Translations under genes and position numbers: made by a program
Notes under the pieces: generated by a model
Told to the model about the DNA's origin: nothing
Database searches by the model: none
Seen by the model: only the letters and a program-made list of their open reading frames with translations
In this document: positions 1 to 12,200 of the stretch, in pieces
Layout of the letters: each line of letters starts with the position of its first letter
Numbering within the stretch: position 1 is the stretch's first letter
Origin: Diplosphaera chodatii
Taxonomy: Eukaryota > Chlorophyta > Trebouxiophyceae > Prasiolales > Stichococcaceae
Direction of reading: 5' to 3'
Length of the DNA stretch: 64,000 nucleotides
Assembly (NCBI GenBank): GCA_032358165.1
Contig: JAALGY010000021.1
Span: forward strand, 868,001-932,000

Positions 1-2466
1 GACTGATGCGCATCGCGCCGCGGTCCTTTGCGGAGTTCCTTTACGCCTTTGAGGAGGCCAATGGCAAGCAGCCCGACCTTCTGTGGTTGGTGTGGCGCTA
101 TGAGGGCGATTACACCCTGTTCGACCTCCTACAGGTAACTCCTGCCACCTGGCGCCTTCTGTGTCATCAGGAATCACACCAGCTGTTGCGGTCATGCACT
201 AGGGCTGACTGCCCCTGAACAGCTTGTCTGCTCGTGACACACGACAACATAGCAGGTCTGTTTGGTATTGCTCGCCTGCCGTTGCCTCATGATAGCACTG
301 CGCCTGCTGCAGCAAAAGCGAGACTGGCCATACAATGCGGAGGCAATCATGAAGGGGCGTAAGCAGCCCAGTGGCAACCGCAGCCCAAAGCGAAAGCTGC
401 AGATCATCTGCGGGATGATGCGCCAGATTCTGGTTGGCCTCAAGGCCTGCCACAGTACAGGTGCAGATGTCAGCACCTTTTTGGCAGAGGCCTTGCAGAC
501 CGCCACCAGTCTCCGCGCACACACACACACACACTTTGTGACTGGCGGTGCTATGCAGGCAGCGCAACAGCGTCGCTAGACCCAAGTGGGCGCGGGCATT
601 GTAAGCATGGAGGTTGGCACCCCTGAGCCAGTTTCCTGCCACCTGCGCAGGCATCATCCACCGCGATGTGAAGCCACAAAATGTCATCGTCTCGGAGGTG
701 GAGCGGAGCTGCAAGTTCATCGACCTCGGCGCAGCGGCGGACCTGCGCATCGGCACCAACTACATCCCCAACGAGTTCCTGCTCGATCCGCGCTATGCTC
801 CGCCGCAGCAGTGAGCGTCCTTGATCAGCTGACGTTGGTGCCCTGCCTGTCGAGAACGTCCACATCATGACATCGTCATTCTTCTTGACAACCGGCACTT
901 CTCTGACCCACGATGGCCTCCTGCTGCAGGTACATCATGTCAACCCAGACGCCAAAGTGAGTATTTGTGCAGCCCTGCCTGGGCTTTGTTGCTGTCCAGC
1001 TCTCGACGGTCCCCGCTTCACTGAGGTTGGTGTCCTCAGCTGTGCTATGGCTGCCTCACTGGGTGCTGTCAGTGCCCACATGTGTCCCTCGCACACTGTG
1101 CAGGGCGCCACCACGGCCGCTGGCGGCGCTGCTGTCGCCAATCCTGTGGCGGCTGAACAGCCCAGACCGCTTCGACATGTTCAGCGCCGGCATCACTTTC
1201 ATGCAGCTCGTCTTTGCGCCACTGCAGTCGGACAATGGCCTTGCGGCATTCAACAAGTGCGCCTGAAGCACTTTGGGCTGATATTCATGCTGGACACTAC
1301 AACACCGTCACGGCTCCACCTGGGTACATGTCAATGATGCACTATCTAGCCCAATCCTATCGTGGTGGAAGGCTGTGCACTGACTCTGGCACACAAACCG
1401 TGTTGCACAGGCGGCTGGCGGCAGCTGATTACGATCTCAATCGGTGGCGGACGTCACAGCAGAAGAAGGGCGGGCGCGAATGGGCTGAAGGCTTTGCCAT
1501 CATGGACCTGGACAATGGCGCAGCATGGGACTTCGCATGCTCGGTATGACAGTCTGTTAAGTCTTCCATTGAAGTGTGGTCACACTTGACAACCGCTGCA
1601 CGTGTTACATGTCAGACCTGCTGTTGTGCTCGCTTTGTTGCATGGGCATTGCCACGTGTTCAACATGCACCACGTGTTGCGTGACACGCTGTGAAGTCTT
1701 CTGGGCGCTGAATGTGCATGCACTGCATCCCAAGTAGCAATGCTGATAGTGCCATGTGCTGTGTGCAGCTGGTGGAGTATGTTCCAGAGAAGCGCATGAC
1801 GGCGGCGCAGGCGCTGGCGCACCCACTGATATCAGCGTCGCGCGTCGGCAAGACGCTGCTGAAGGCCAAGAGCCTGGGCTCTGCTGCGACTGAAGCAGCC
1901 GTATCTTTCACAGAGCCATGGCTGAGCTCCGCCGCCTCAGGTGCGAAGCGTGGCGAGAACATCCGTGTTGCAGGCTGCCAGCTGCTGCAGAGTGGCTTGT
2001 TTGGCGGGGTCCAGGGGCATCCTCGTGTGTCATGACAGCCGCCTGTGGAGCTGGTTGAGGGTTCACGTACGCTGCTGCTGCGACAGGTACACAGCGGGCA
2101 GGGGGCCTGACGGAGGCTCAGATCAACGAGCTCAGTGAGGAGATGGGCATCGTCCCCGAGGCGCTCAAGAATGCCAGCAGCACTGTCAGCTGGTGGGAGG
2201 GTCGCCAGGTGTGGCCGATGTTGGGAGAGGCACAGCTGCAAGTACTTGCGGATTCCGTGCAGCGTCACAGAGGCTGTGAAAGTGACATAACAAAACGAAG
2301 GACTTGGTACAGCTGGCTGCAAACTGGCATGTTGACATGCATGCCCACTCTTTCAATGCCTCTTCTGCAGGCGCACTTCAACTCCCAGTTGTCATCGCGG
2401 CAAAAGCTGGCCAACAGGGTCAGCAAGGCGCTGACTGGCGCCAAGCAGCAGAAGGTCCGACGCTAG
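1..2466 (+). CDS. STN7: STN7/Stt7-like thylakoid serine/threonine kinase, 3' part
   Basis: Protein kinase of the STN7/Stt7 family, which phosphorylates light-harvesting antenna proteins in the thylakoid membrane during state transitions. The gene enters from the left, so the transit peptide, lumenal cysteines, membrane span and glycine loop are missing. Exons read as (1)-134, 313-460, 651-810, 930-956, 1104-1256, 1411-1543, 1769-1940, 2089-2208 and 2371-2466, all in phase. Visible motifs: catalytic loop HRDVKPQN, the family-typical IDLGAA in place of DFG, then [19 protein letters not shown] and LLSPILW...DRFD, which are diagnostic of STN7 rather than general kinases, and [13 protein letters not shown]. 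The exon of 27 bases at 930-956 is unusually small but restores the conserved YIMSTQTP stretch. After the kinase domain comes a short basic tail ending KQQKVRR. STN8 is the nearest alternative; the [12 protein letters not shown] context favours STN7. Confidence 0.93.
517..534. repeat. (CA)n microsatellite
   Basis: About nine CA units in the STN7 intron between 461 and 650. Confidence 0.9.
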
Positions 2467-2973
2467 GCTGTGCGTCTGGGATGTTGCTTCCTGCAGACGC
2501 ACGGGATGAGGCGTGGGCGATTGCAATGATGAAATTATTGAGTGGGAGATGCATGTACTTCCAATTTACAATTGAGCGTGGCATACGAGAGGGTTGTATG
2601 GTGTCACAACAAAGTACAGTGAAATTTGCAGTTGAGGTCCACGCACAGCATTTGCATGTGCATGCAAGATGTCTGTTGAGGGTTGCAGCGTCATGTGTGT
2701 CGACGCCTCATGAAGTGGCTTGCAAACCGGGTGCAAACCCGTTGTTTACATGTAAGAACTCAAGTATTGCTGGATGCTGTCTACATTCGCATCCAATTTT
2801 GCAGATTTGCAAGGTATCAAGTGTTATTCAATCATGCATGGCTGTAGGACATGTCATATCCCACCCCCAACGCAAAAACCAATACGTCGACAAGTTTATA
2901 GATACAATTGACTGAGTCGGCGGTGTGGATTGCCCCGCGAAGATGAGCCGCCCGCCTCACAAGCAGCCTCCCT
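2467..2973. other. Convergent 3' region between STN7 and the SirB1 gene
   Basis: About 500 bases between two stop codons that face each other. It is less GC-rich than the exons and has no convincing exon on either strand. It contains TGTAA at 2751-2755, the usual chlorophyte polyadenylation signal, about 285 bases after the STN7 stop. Confidence 0.6.
2751..2755 (+). terminator. Candidate polyadenylation signal TGTAA for STN7
   Basis: TGTAA is the common poly(A) signal in green algae. This copy is the most plausible one after the STN7 stop at 2466; the distance of 285 bases is within the usual algal 3' UTR range. Based on the motif alone. Confidence 0.4.
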
Positions 2974-4926
2974 TCACCATGTCAGGGCCATGCGGCGGCC
3001 CTCGACACTTGGCGCCGCTGCCCCCAGCTGCGTCGCCACCCGCAGCGGCTCAATGGGCTGTGCCTGCTCTCGCTGCTGCTGTGTCTGCATGTCGTCCAGC
3101 ATCTGCAGCAGCTGGTCCACAAGGCGGCGCTCCCGCAGGCCCGCACCAGCGCCTGCCTCGCTGTCGGCATATGCTGCCAGTTCTGCTTGCGCCTGCAGTA
3201 CACGATGGTGACGATCACATGCAGCGTGCAAGCAACGCTGAGGGCATGTGCATGTGGAACTCTGCTGTTCGCTTGATGTGTGCAGTGCAGCCTGCCCATG
3301 CAGGAAGGTGAGAACTATGCTCTCTGGGTGCACGACATATACCTGAGGGAAGCGCCCCGCATGCAGCAGCAGCACGCCCGCATCACGCCTTTCAATGGGG
3401 TGCTCATCCCCGAATATGGTGGCTAGCCGCTCCCCCGCAGCCAATGCCCGCCGCAAGTCACCAGCGCCTGAACACATGAGGGGCAGGTTCCGAAGGGCAT
3501 CACTGATGCATCGACATTGAACCCCAGCAGGATAGCGTGCCATTGGAGGCAAACATTTGGGCATAGTGCCAGCTGTGATTAGCCGATGCTGATTATGATC
3601 AGCTCCCTCATGATACGGCGGGTGGCGAAGCACCTGGGCTGGTCCAGATGCCACGCTCGAGCCGGTGTGCCGCTGCTGCGGCGATGGCCTGCAGTTCGGC
3701 GCTTGCGGCACCATTTAGAGCAGCTTCCGCCGCATCTCTGAACCCGCCTGCAACTCAGACATGCTAACGTCCTGAGGCAGACATGCATGCCGATGTTTTG
3801 ACAGTGGGAACCACACCCCTGCTCGAGGCAACCAACATGAGTGCAATAGCATGTCCTACATGAGCAGCCAGCATGACCAGGGACCTGCAGGAGTCAGTGC
3901 ATGTGCAGTCAAAGGCGCACCGGCATGGCCTGCTCCGCCGCTAGAGTCCCAGGAGAAAGGCCAGTACGCCCGCTTGAGGAAGCGCAGCAACTCCAGCAGC
4001 ACGTCCCCCGAGCAGGTGTTCAGCAGCCCGTCTGCCGCGGCTGCATGCTGCCGTGTGACGTTGGGCAGCACCTAGAATGCAAAGTCACATCAGCAAGCGT
4101 TTGCCTGGTTCGCAAGGCACAACCCCTTCAGCACTGCGCCTGCAACATCACGCAAACACCGCTGAGTCCTCCCACCTCCGGAGTGGGAAGCGCCGCCAGG
4201 TCGCTGCAGTCGACGCGCACCGCAAAGTCCAGCGCGCCCTGGGCCAGCAGGCGCTGCAGGATGTCGGCCTCTATCACGGCCAGCGCCGCTGCGCAGCCCA
4301 CCCGCCGGATCAGCACCTCGTGCAGGTACGCGTGCCTGGCGTCCTCCCACACACCTGCAGGTGTGGCAGCGCCGGGCGCTTCATGTGAGCCTGGCGGCAA
4401 CAGCCTCAGCAGGGCGCATGCCGTGGAGCATGGACCCTATGCCAGCAGCACAGTGCCGGGCCACACCTGGGTGAGCCACGACAGAGTCTGCGGGCACATT
4501 GGACTGGCCGAATGATGGCAACCGCAAGCGCTGCTGCCCCCACAGGAACGTCTCGACGACCTGCATGTTCGCAGCAGACAGACCTGAGGTCTTGCTCAGC
4601 AGATGCTGGGAGGTGTGCCGCCACCTCCTGCTGCCTTCATGTCAATCAGCGCTCAGCACCTTGACGGCGTCTGCAGGCTGTGCGTCTGGCGGCAGCCTGG
4701 CGAGCGGTCCGTTTGCCAGTTCGTTTGCCATTTTGACCAGCCGCTGCTGGTACGAGGCAACTGGAAGCGGGACAACAGCGTGGGATGCGATGGCGTCATC
4801 CTCGGCTGCGATCTGAAGTGCTGCGTCTGCGAGGTTCATGCGTGCCTCGCCGCGAGAGACGTTGTGAAGCAAAGCCTGCCTCGCCTCGTATGCATGCTGC
4901 TCTGACATGTCTACCCTGCAAAGCAA
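2974..4926 (-). CDS. SirB1 (transglutaminase-like) and TPR domain protein
   Basis: Member of the SirB1-N/TPR_9 family found in bacteria and, in plants, in proteins of unknown role. Reading down the minus strand: an exon near 4918-4640 (HAYEARQALLHN..., helical, DAALQIAAEDDAIA); one near 4582-4475 (VVETFLWGQQ...LRLPSFG); one near 4365-4180 carrying the SirB1 signature YLHEVLIRRVG followed by AALAVIEADILQRLL and DFAVRVDCSDL; one near 4075-3950 (LNTCSGDVLLELLRFLKRAYWPF); one near 3730-3640; one near 3475-3350 with a TPR unit (GDLRRALAAGERLATIFGD...HAGRFPQ); and a last exon ending at the TGA at 2974-2976 (AELAAYADSEAGAG...). The first coding exon starts after an acceptor at about 4918, so the true ATG may be MSEQHAY (about 4908) or lie in a further upstream exon. 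The transglutaminase catalytic triad is not conserved in this family. Function unknown. Confidence 0.68.
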
Positions 4927-5652
4927 AGATAGTGCCGGTCATGGCAGAGTGACGAACTAGCTGGTCTCCTGAGGCATGCGCAGTACAATCACGTGTGCAT
5001 GTCGATACTGCATGGATTGAGATGCGCATCACCTGTTGTACCACGGATGGTCCTCGACACGATCACCATAGTCGCCACCCTTGGGTGGCGCGCCTGCCCG
5101 GCAGACTGCGCCTTGCCTGCAGCACAGCGTCTGCCACGCCAAATGCACATGTTGGCGGCCGCATCCTATTGCACATGGCGATCTGGCAGCATGTGGCACG
5201 ATCATGCCGCAGCTGTGCATACTGCTGCAGCTTTGCATACTGCTGGCGCGGTCTCACACCCCTACACTGACTGCCGTGCTACTGATTCTGGTGGCGTGGC
5301 GACGTGCAGTAGCTCTGAGTGGGCTTTGCAAGCGCTGATTGTACACCTTGGAATGAAATCTGCACCTCATGTTGCAAGCAAATCAACTGCACCCGCTAGT
5401 GAAGCAAGAAGGCAGCTGCATCTCTATCTCCGGAACTTCGATTGCACACTGGTATGCTGGCATTGCAAACACTGGGCAATTGCACCTTGATCTGTGTTGC
5501 AAGGTGCAGCTGTGTTGCTGAGTTTGCTGACTTGTGCGTGGTTGAGCGTATTGCTCTGGTGCATCTGTATCAAGCAAACCTGCTAAACATTTGCAACAAC
5601 ATTGTGCACAGCCAACGCCGCTCACTGCAGCAGTGCCAGCGTGACCGCTGAG
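4927..5652. other. Divergent upstream region between SirB1 gene and Mpv17 gene
   Basis: About 725 bases separating two 5' ends. No conserved exon recognised on either strand. It presumably holds both promoters and 5' UTRs; I see no clear TATA box. Confidence 0.5.
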
Positions 5653-6788
5653 ATGGCAGACATACTTCGTTTGGCGTGGGCCAGGTACCTGCGATCCCTT
5701 GAGCGCAGACCGCTGGCAACAAAGGTAGGTCACAGTCAGCGCAGCCTGGTGGCAGCGGACACACATTGCCCAGTAACTGGCAACAGACCACTGCACAGCC
5801 AATGCTGGGCTGCAGGCAATCACGGCGGGGCTGCTGAGTGGTGCAAGCGATGTGCTGGCTCAGTCGCTGACCACTTCACGGCCAATCCACTGGCGCAGGA
5901 CCCTGGCCATTGCGGTACTGATCATGTGCAACACGTCGCGCTTGCACGGCTGCCAGCATCCGCAACAACTCGATTCACACACGGGCATAAGTGGCACTCA
6001 CTCTTGCTGCTTGCTCTTGCATTTGCAGGCGTTTGGTTTCCTGTGGGCTGGTCCATCGAACCACTACTGGCAGAAGTTCCTGGAGAAGCTATTTAAGGGC
6101 AGGCGGGACGGCGCCACGGTGGTGCAGAAGGTGCCAAGGCGTTGGGACATCTTAGCGCTCTGTGATTTCGTTTTGCTATTTGTCAGCATGTCATGACCCA
6201 GCGGCTTTTCAAAACGACTAGCGTCACACTATCCAGCTCCTCTCTGCAGGTGATACTTGATCAGTGCACTTATGGGCCCGTGTGCAACGTCCTCCTGATC
6301 AGCTGTAAGTCAGCGTATCATGTGCATGGTTTGGAAGTGTTCTGTCTCCGTCTGATGCATACCTCGCTCCCAGTGCCGGGAACCGCACTTTGTGCCGTGC
6401 AGATCTGTCACTCGTCGTGGAGGGACGCTCATCGCAACACACGACGCAGCGGCTGCAGCGTGATTACCCGAGTATCCAATGGAATGGCTGGAAACTGTGG
6501 CCCGCTGCTGCCTTCATCAACTACACTTATGTGCCGCTGAAGCTGCGGGTGCTGTTTGTGAATGTCGTGGCGTTCTGCTGGTGAGCCCTGCCTTTGGTTA
6601 TGCCCGGCACATGATCTTTGCCGGGGTTCTGCCAAGTGTACCGTAGGAAGAGAACTGCTGCTGCAACAACAGGTACCTGCGGTCGTCATGAACGCCCTTC
6701 TCGAATGCTGTACAGGTCCACCTTCCTCATTACGAGGTCGAAGGCAACAGCGCCAGGCAGGCAGCTGGTCACCAAACTTGTGAAGTGA
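5653..6788 (+). CDS. Mpv17/PMP22 family membrane protein
   Basis: Small integral membrane protein of the Mpv17/PMP22 family (four membrane segments; peroxisomal, mitochondrial or plastid inner membranes). Six exons join in phase: 5653-5724, 5816-5914, 6029-6130, 6250-6304, 6403-6580 and 6716-6788, giving about 188 residues, the normal family length. Family marks: WARYLRSLERRPLATKAITAG at the N-terminus (split by intron 1), GASDVLAQ, then AFGFLWAGPSNHYWQKFLEK, VILDQCTYGPVCN, and the C-terminal signature W..WKLWPAAAFINYTYVPLKLRVL with N.VAFCWSTFL across the last intron. The last exon supplies the basic tail ending LVTKLVK. No targeting peptide is obvious before residue 1, so the compartment cannot be read from the sequence. 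Its 3' end lies only about 155 bases from the 3' end of the queuine enzyme gene on the other strand. Confidence 0.92.
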
Positions 6789-6942
6789 GAGAAGAGACAC
6801 GGAGACACTCCTGGCAGCAGCGCTTCACGGGCTTTGTATAATGGTCAGTAGGCTCCAGCTATACGTGCATTTGCTGCTGTTTTGTGTATTCAGACGTGTG
6901 CAGCACTGGGTGCCAGCATGCTTGTACCGTATACTTGGTTGA

Positions 6943-8914
6943 TCATAGGGCTGCAGCTGCAGTCGACTCTTCAAACGCAGTCAGAACATCGGCTGCCGAT
7001 GCTTTGGTCTCAGATGGCAGGCCGCCCAACTGTGTGCCGGCCAGCACCTGCTGCGAGAAGTGAGCGAGCTGGCCGGCCAGAATTGCTCTTCGAATGCCAG
7101 CAAAAAATTGCAGCATATGATGGCAATTGTGGACATCTAGAAGCACCAGCCCCAGCAGCTCCTTCGTTGCAAGCATGTGGTGAATGTATGCCCGCGTGTG
7201 CCTGTGCGTGTGGAACAGAGTCAGCTGGCAAGTCGTTGCCAAAGCAATGCATTCACGCCGCAGACAGACTCGCAGAGGCGCAGAGCAGGTCCTGCAGGCA
7301 TCTTCTCCCGACCAATCACACAATCACCCAGCCGCACGAACCTGCTGCATGTGTAGCAGGTGCACCCCGGCAGCAGCGGCGCTGTGCTGGCACAATGCCG
7401 CTCATCCGCCAGGTCAATGGCAGCGCTACTGCTGCTGTCGCTGCCGCTGCTGTTCACAGCACCGCCTGCAGACAGTCCTGCCCCTCGATAATGTGCAGCA
7501 GCAGCACATCCGTGCATGTATACATACATGCACACATTTATGGTCAGCATACACATACAGGTGTCGACATGACGCACTGCGCGCTGATGCTGATTCGCTG
7601 AGATCTGCTTCTGCAAACGGGAAAGTGAGGGCAGTGCCGGCTGCAGAGGCTCTGTGGGCGTAACTCGAGTCGAAAAGGTCCATTCCGCACTGCACTGCTG
7701 ACAGCACTGATTCTGGCGTGCCCACACCCTGCACCCAGCAGATAGCGGATGCAAGAGTCAGCCCAATCCTTGATTTGGTGGGATGAGTGCAGTGCTTCAA
7801 ACGGACGTGTCAGTTACCTGCAGCAGGCGTGGTTTGTCGCATGGCAGCTCTGCAGTTGCAGCAGCGAGCGGAGCTGCCCGCTCTGCGCTGTTCTCACCAG
7901 TGCCGAAACCTGCATCGTGAGAGTGATAGGGTGTGGAGCGGACCCAGGGGCTGCCTCATCAGGACACGCTTCAACAGGTCATAAACGTCAGGTTTCACTT
8001 GTCGATACGCCGGCCAAGTATGGCAACATGCCAGCACCTGTCAGTGCAAACCCAGCGACGCCATCCCGAGCCGCGGCTGCCTGGGCCGAGCGCGCCCGCT
8101 CCTCAGCGTGCAATGCTCCCGTGACTGGTGCCAGCAGCGGGGCTGGCGTCCCAGCGGACGTCCAAGCAGCGAGGCAGGCATCCAGCCACCTGGCTGTGCG
8201 GCTTACTGAGGCGGACGCCCGCTTCCGAGTGGCAGCAGCATTCACCTCGTCTGCCAGCGCCGTCAGCATGTCTGGCCGTACTGCTGCCGCTGCCTCCACG
8301 TACTGCTCTGGCGACACCTGGTGTGCACCGCGAGTGGAGCGTGGCATTGGTGCCAGGGCGATGTGGACAACGGTCGCTGACTAACTGCTCTGGCCCTTTC
8401 ACTATACTGCCATACCTCTGTGTGACCCCAGCTGGTCTTGACGTACGTCCCACTGTCTCTGTTGGACTTGCCCGGGTACTCATATTTGATGGCGTCCCGC
8501 GCTGTCAGTAGCAGCAGTGCATCAGCGGGCGCTGAGATCATGCCGCGCACCCCGCAGTGCTGCTCTACCGCTTGAGGTGAGGGATGCCGCAAGCTGCAAG
8601 TGGGTATGGGCATCGGTGAAGCTGTTGAACAGGCATTGCAGGCATGCACTGGTCATGAGTAAGGATGCGCATCATGCCGGCATTGCAGTACAACGGCAAG
8701 CTCACAAGTGCATGGCGTCCAGCAGGTTTCCGGCTGTTGGAGGCAGCTTGGCCACAAGATCGGGTGTCAAGCTCAGGGCGGAGCCTTTGTTGGTATACAG
8801 CAGCATGCCGGGTGTGTCGATCGGCGTCCGCTCCGGCAGCGTCAAGCGACCCACTCTAGCAGCGCCGTCTGTCTTCAATACCCGGAAAAGGCCGTGAGAG
8901 CCCATCGCGCTCAT
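6943..8914 (-). CDS. QTRT2: Queuine tRNA-ribosyltransferase accessory subunit 2 (QTRT2-like)
   Basis: Subunit of the tRNA-guanine transglycosylase that replaces G34 with queuine in tRNAs with GUN anticodons; QTRT2 is the non-catalytic partner of QTRT1. N-terminal exon from about 8914: LFRVLKTDG.ARVGRLTLPERTPIDTPGMLLYT and LTPDLVAKLPP, which is QTRT2-like rather than QTRT1-like. Further exons near 8580-8450 (DALLLLTARDAIKYEYPG), 8340-8030 (VSPEQYVEAAAAVRPDMLTALADE, then SVSRTARWLDACLAAW and GFALTGAG), 7720-7640 (VGTPESVLSAVQCGMDLFDSSYAHR), about 7365-7345 and the last exon to the TGA at 6943. The zinc site C-T-C-Y-T-C-S-R-H-T-R-A-Y-I-H-H is created across an intron, matching the family CxCxxC...H pattern. 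The ATG at 8914 (MSAMGSHG) is preferred; an in-frame ATG at 8905 and open frame back to 9010 are alternatives. Confidence 0.82.
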
Positions 8915-9269
8915 TGTGTCCTGGAAATGGCGCTCCACTCCTCCACAGCCTTTGGAGCCGCAGTGAAATATGGCATTTGGTGGTGGAGTCGTTTGGGTCT
9001 CAAATGCCACTGCACAAAGTAAATGTCACCCATATCCAAATGTGCTGACGAGGCCAGTTGTGCGAGAGCTGCAGTCATCAGCGGAACAACCACTTGGAGA
9101 GCCGTCGTGACGGCTTTGCATAAGTTGTGCAAAGGTGGCACACAGCGTACTGATTACGTGCCAATCCTTTCGAGCTCGACCAAGCTGTATCAACACTCAG
9201 TGAGGCAGAAGCTTGCAGATTTGACGACGTGTGCAGGAACGTCAAGCCACTCCTCTTTGCTCAAGCAAA
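8915..9269. other. Divergent upstream region of QTRT2 and acyl-CoA oxidase
   Basis: About 355 bases between the two start codons. No coding exon is supported in it. It should hold both promoters; no recognisable element stands out. Confidence 0.5.
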
Positions 9270-12200
9270 ATGCAGGGTGGTCAGCAGCGCGACGCTGCGT
9301 CTGTGGGCCGCATAGCTGTGCTGTCCCGGCAGCTCACAAATGCCAGCATGGCCGAGGTGGTGCAGGCGCTGCCCGAGGCATATCAATTGCGAGCGGAGGC
9401 AGCGGATGTCCATGCCTGGCTGGTCCGCGACAATGTTGAGATGCGAGCAGCCATCTTCAACTTCCTGAAGGTGATTGTCAGTTTATTGATGGCACCTGGC
9501 GACAGTGGCTATCTTGCAGCTGGTCAACACCAGTGGCTACTGCCATGCGTGTCATGATGGACGTGCTGCAACGCTTCATCTCACGTTTCCTCATGTTGTC
9601 ACAATGTACAGACTGTATAGTACCCGATGAGTGCATGTGTATGCTGCAGGGCGACCTCTTCAAGCCGGACTACTACATGCCATTTGACGCATTTCGGGAG
9701 CTGACGCTGCAGCGCTTGCAAGCATTCTGCGATCGGCGCTTCTTTTCAACAGCAGATTACCTTTCGGATCCGCTTCGCTTTCAGGCCGCCCTGGAGGTCC
9801 TCAGCTTTGCAGGTAAGTGCTAAAACCTGTAGAGGCCACCGGGATACGGGGACATGTTAAACACAGTTTGTGACCCCCTGCACAACAGCCAGTAGCAACA
9901 GCCTTACCCACTTACTGTGCACTTGAGCCAGTGAAGCAAATTGCATCATGCAGATTATTCGCTGGCAATCAAGGCCGGCGTGCACTTCACGCTATGCGGC
10001 GGCACGATCATGAAGCTGGGCACGGCGAAGCACCACCAGAAGTACATTGACAAGATGGACTCGCTTGAGTTGCCTGGCTGCTTCGCGATGACAGAGCTCG
10101 GACATGGCAGCAACGTCATGGTGGGTCACGCACATCTGAGCATCCAGACGGTCAAGTAAACAGAAAACTACTTGAAGGTCTTATTCAGTAGTATGCCCTG
10201 GTATGTACAGGGCATTGAAACGCAGGCGACATACGACCCAAGCAGCCAGCAGTTTGTCATCAGGACGCCGCAGAATGAAGCCAGCAAGTTCTGGATTGGC
10301 GGTGCGGGGCAGCACGGCAAGATATGCACCGTGTTTGCGCAGCTCACAGTGGGCGGCAAATGGCAGGGGCCGCACGTCTTTGTCGTCCGCCTGCGTGACG
10401 ATGCAGGTGTACTCATCGCCGTATGCTACACTGATGCCTGAATCAGCTCGCATATGGATCAGCCTGTGTCTTGCAACCTGAATGCTCGACACAGCCGTCG
10501 AAGCGGGCTACATGTCGCTGCATCTGGCAGGCAGCTTGATGCCAGGCGTGCGTATTAAGGACAACGGCCCAAAAGCTGGACTCAATGGCGTGGACAATGG
10601 TCAGATTTGGTTCGACGATGTCAGAGTGCCGAGGGATGACATGCTCGATGCATTTGCCTCTGTGGCTCCAGACGGTATGGTTTACCTTGCATGTGCCGCC
10701 TGTTGTATATCTGCTACTCGCAAGGAACTATAGGCAAGGAAGAGCTGCGAGGGCAGGCTGCAGTTCGTAACAGCCTTTGTTGGGTGCACTGCAGGCACCT
10801 ACAGCAGTCCGATTGCCAATGTTGGTGCCCGCTTCGGCACGATGGTGGGCGGCCTGACCACAGGGCGGATGCTGATTGGCCAGGGCGCCATTGATGCCAG
10901 CAAGATCGGTGACTCGTTGTTGTGACTGAGCCTGCTGCAATGTTCGGCAGGTGACAGCGCTTTACGATGTGCAACATCTGACATTGTGCTGGTTTGTCAC
11001 AGGTATTGTCATCGCTGTGCGGTACTCAGCATCGCGACCGCAGTTCAACGACAAGCTGGTGAGATGCACTCGCGTTTGGCACTCACAACGCCAGCTTGTG
11101 CAGACGTACTGGGTCAGCAGGGCCGGTGCCACTTAACACGAAGTTTGCCAAGGGTGTTTGCACGGACTCAACAGGTGCTGGACTACCTGACGCACCAGCG
11201 GCTGCTGTTTCCCGCGCTGGCGACAACCTATGCCATGCACCTTTCCATGGACCGCCTCAAGGTGTGGCTGATGCGGGTGCATCGTCTGGTTTGTACAGTA
11301 TACAGCATGCCTAATGGACATGAAGCAGATAGCAACCGACGGGTCATCATGTGCGTGCTGAGCGACTTGCTGTCTCATGGGTGGCGTCCGCTGCTGCAGC
11401 TGCTGGCCAAGGACAGGCGGCCACAGGACGCCAAGCTGGTGCACGTGCGCAGCAGCGGCCTCAAGGCTGCAGCCACTTGGCACCGGGTGGAGATCCTGCA
11501 GGTGGGGGGTCTGTCGACGCAACATCCTCGTGTTGCTGTGGCCACTGCCTGGCTGTGTGGTCAAGCCTGACCTGACAGTTGCGGTGGCTGCTTACAGGCG
11601 TGCAGAGAGTGCTGCGGTGGCATGGGCTTCCTCGCGGCCAACCGCATCGGGCCGCTCAAAAACGACATGGATGTTGACGTCACATTTGAGGGCGCAAACC
11701 CTGTCATGATGCAGCAGGTATGCAGGCTGCCTTGGCATCCCGTGAGAGAGAGGTTACTCACCTCTGTTCATGCCAAATGTGCCAAGCAGGGTTCCCCATA
11801 TGCATGACCATCGAACTGGATGTGGGGTCACAGGTCCATCTTACATCATGTTGCACCCTCCACAGGTGGCAAAGGGGCTGCTGGACTCGGGACGCCGGGC
11901 GCAGCCGCCCAGCCTGCCAGTGGTGGCACTGCAGTCGGCTGCGCCGCTGGCTGCCTGCAGTCAGCTGCTGCACTACAGGTCGGCGCACCGTATGTTGGCA
12001 GTCTCAGTCAATGCGTATGCCCAGTACCATGCACCTTGTCAGTTCAGGCGTTGCGATGTTTTGCAGTTGCTGATTCGGAGCGTGCAGCTGGTTGCTAACT
12101 TACGCTGTTGGGTGTGCAGGGAGGAGGCGCTGCTGGCGCAGGTGGCAGGGTGCATGGCGGCTGCGGCCAAGGGCGCATCCAGCAAATCGGGTGCCGGCAA

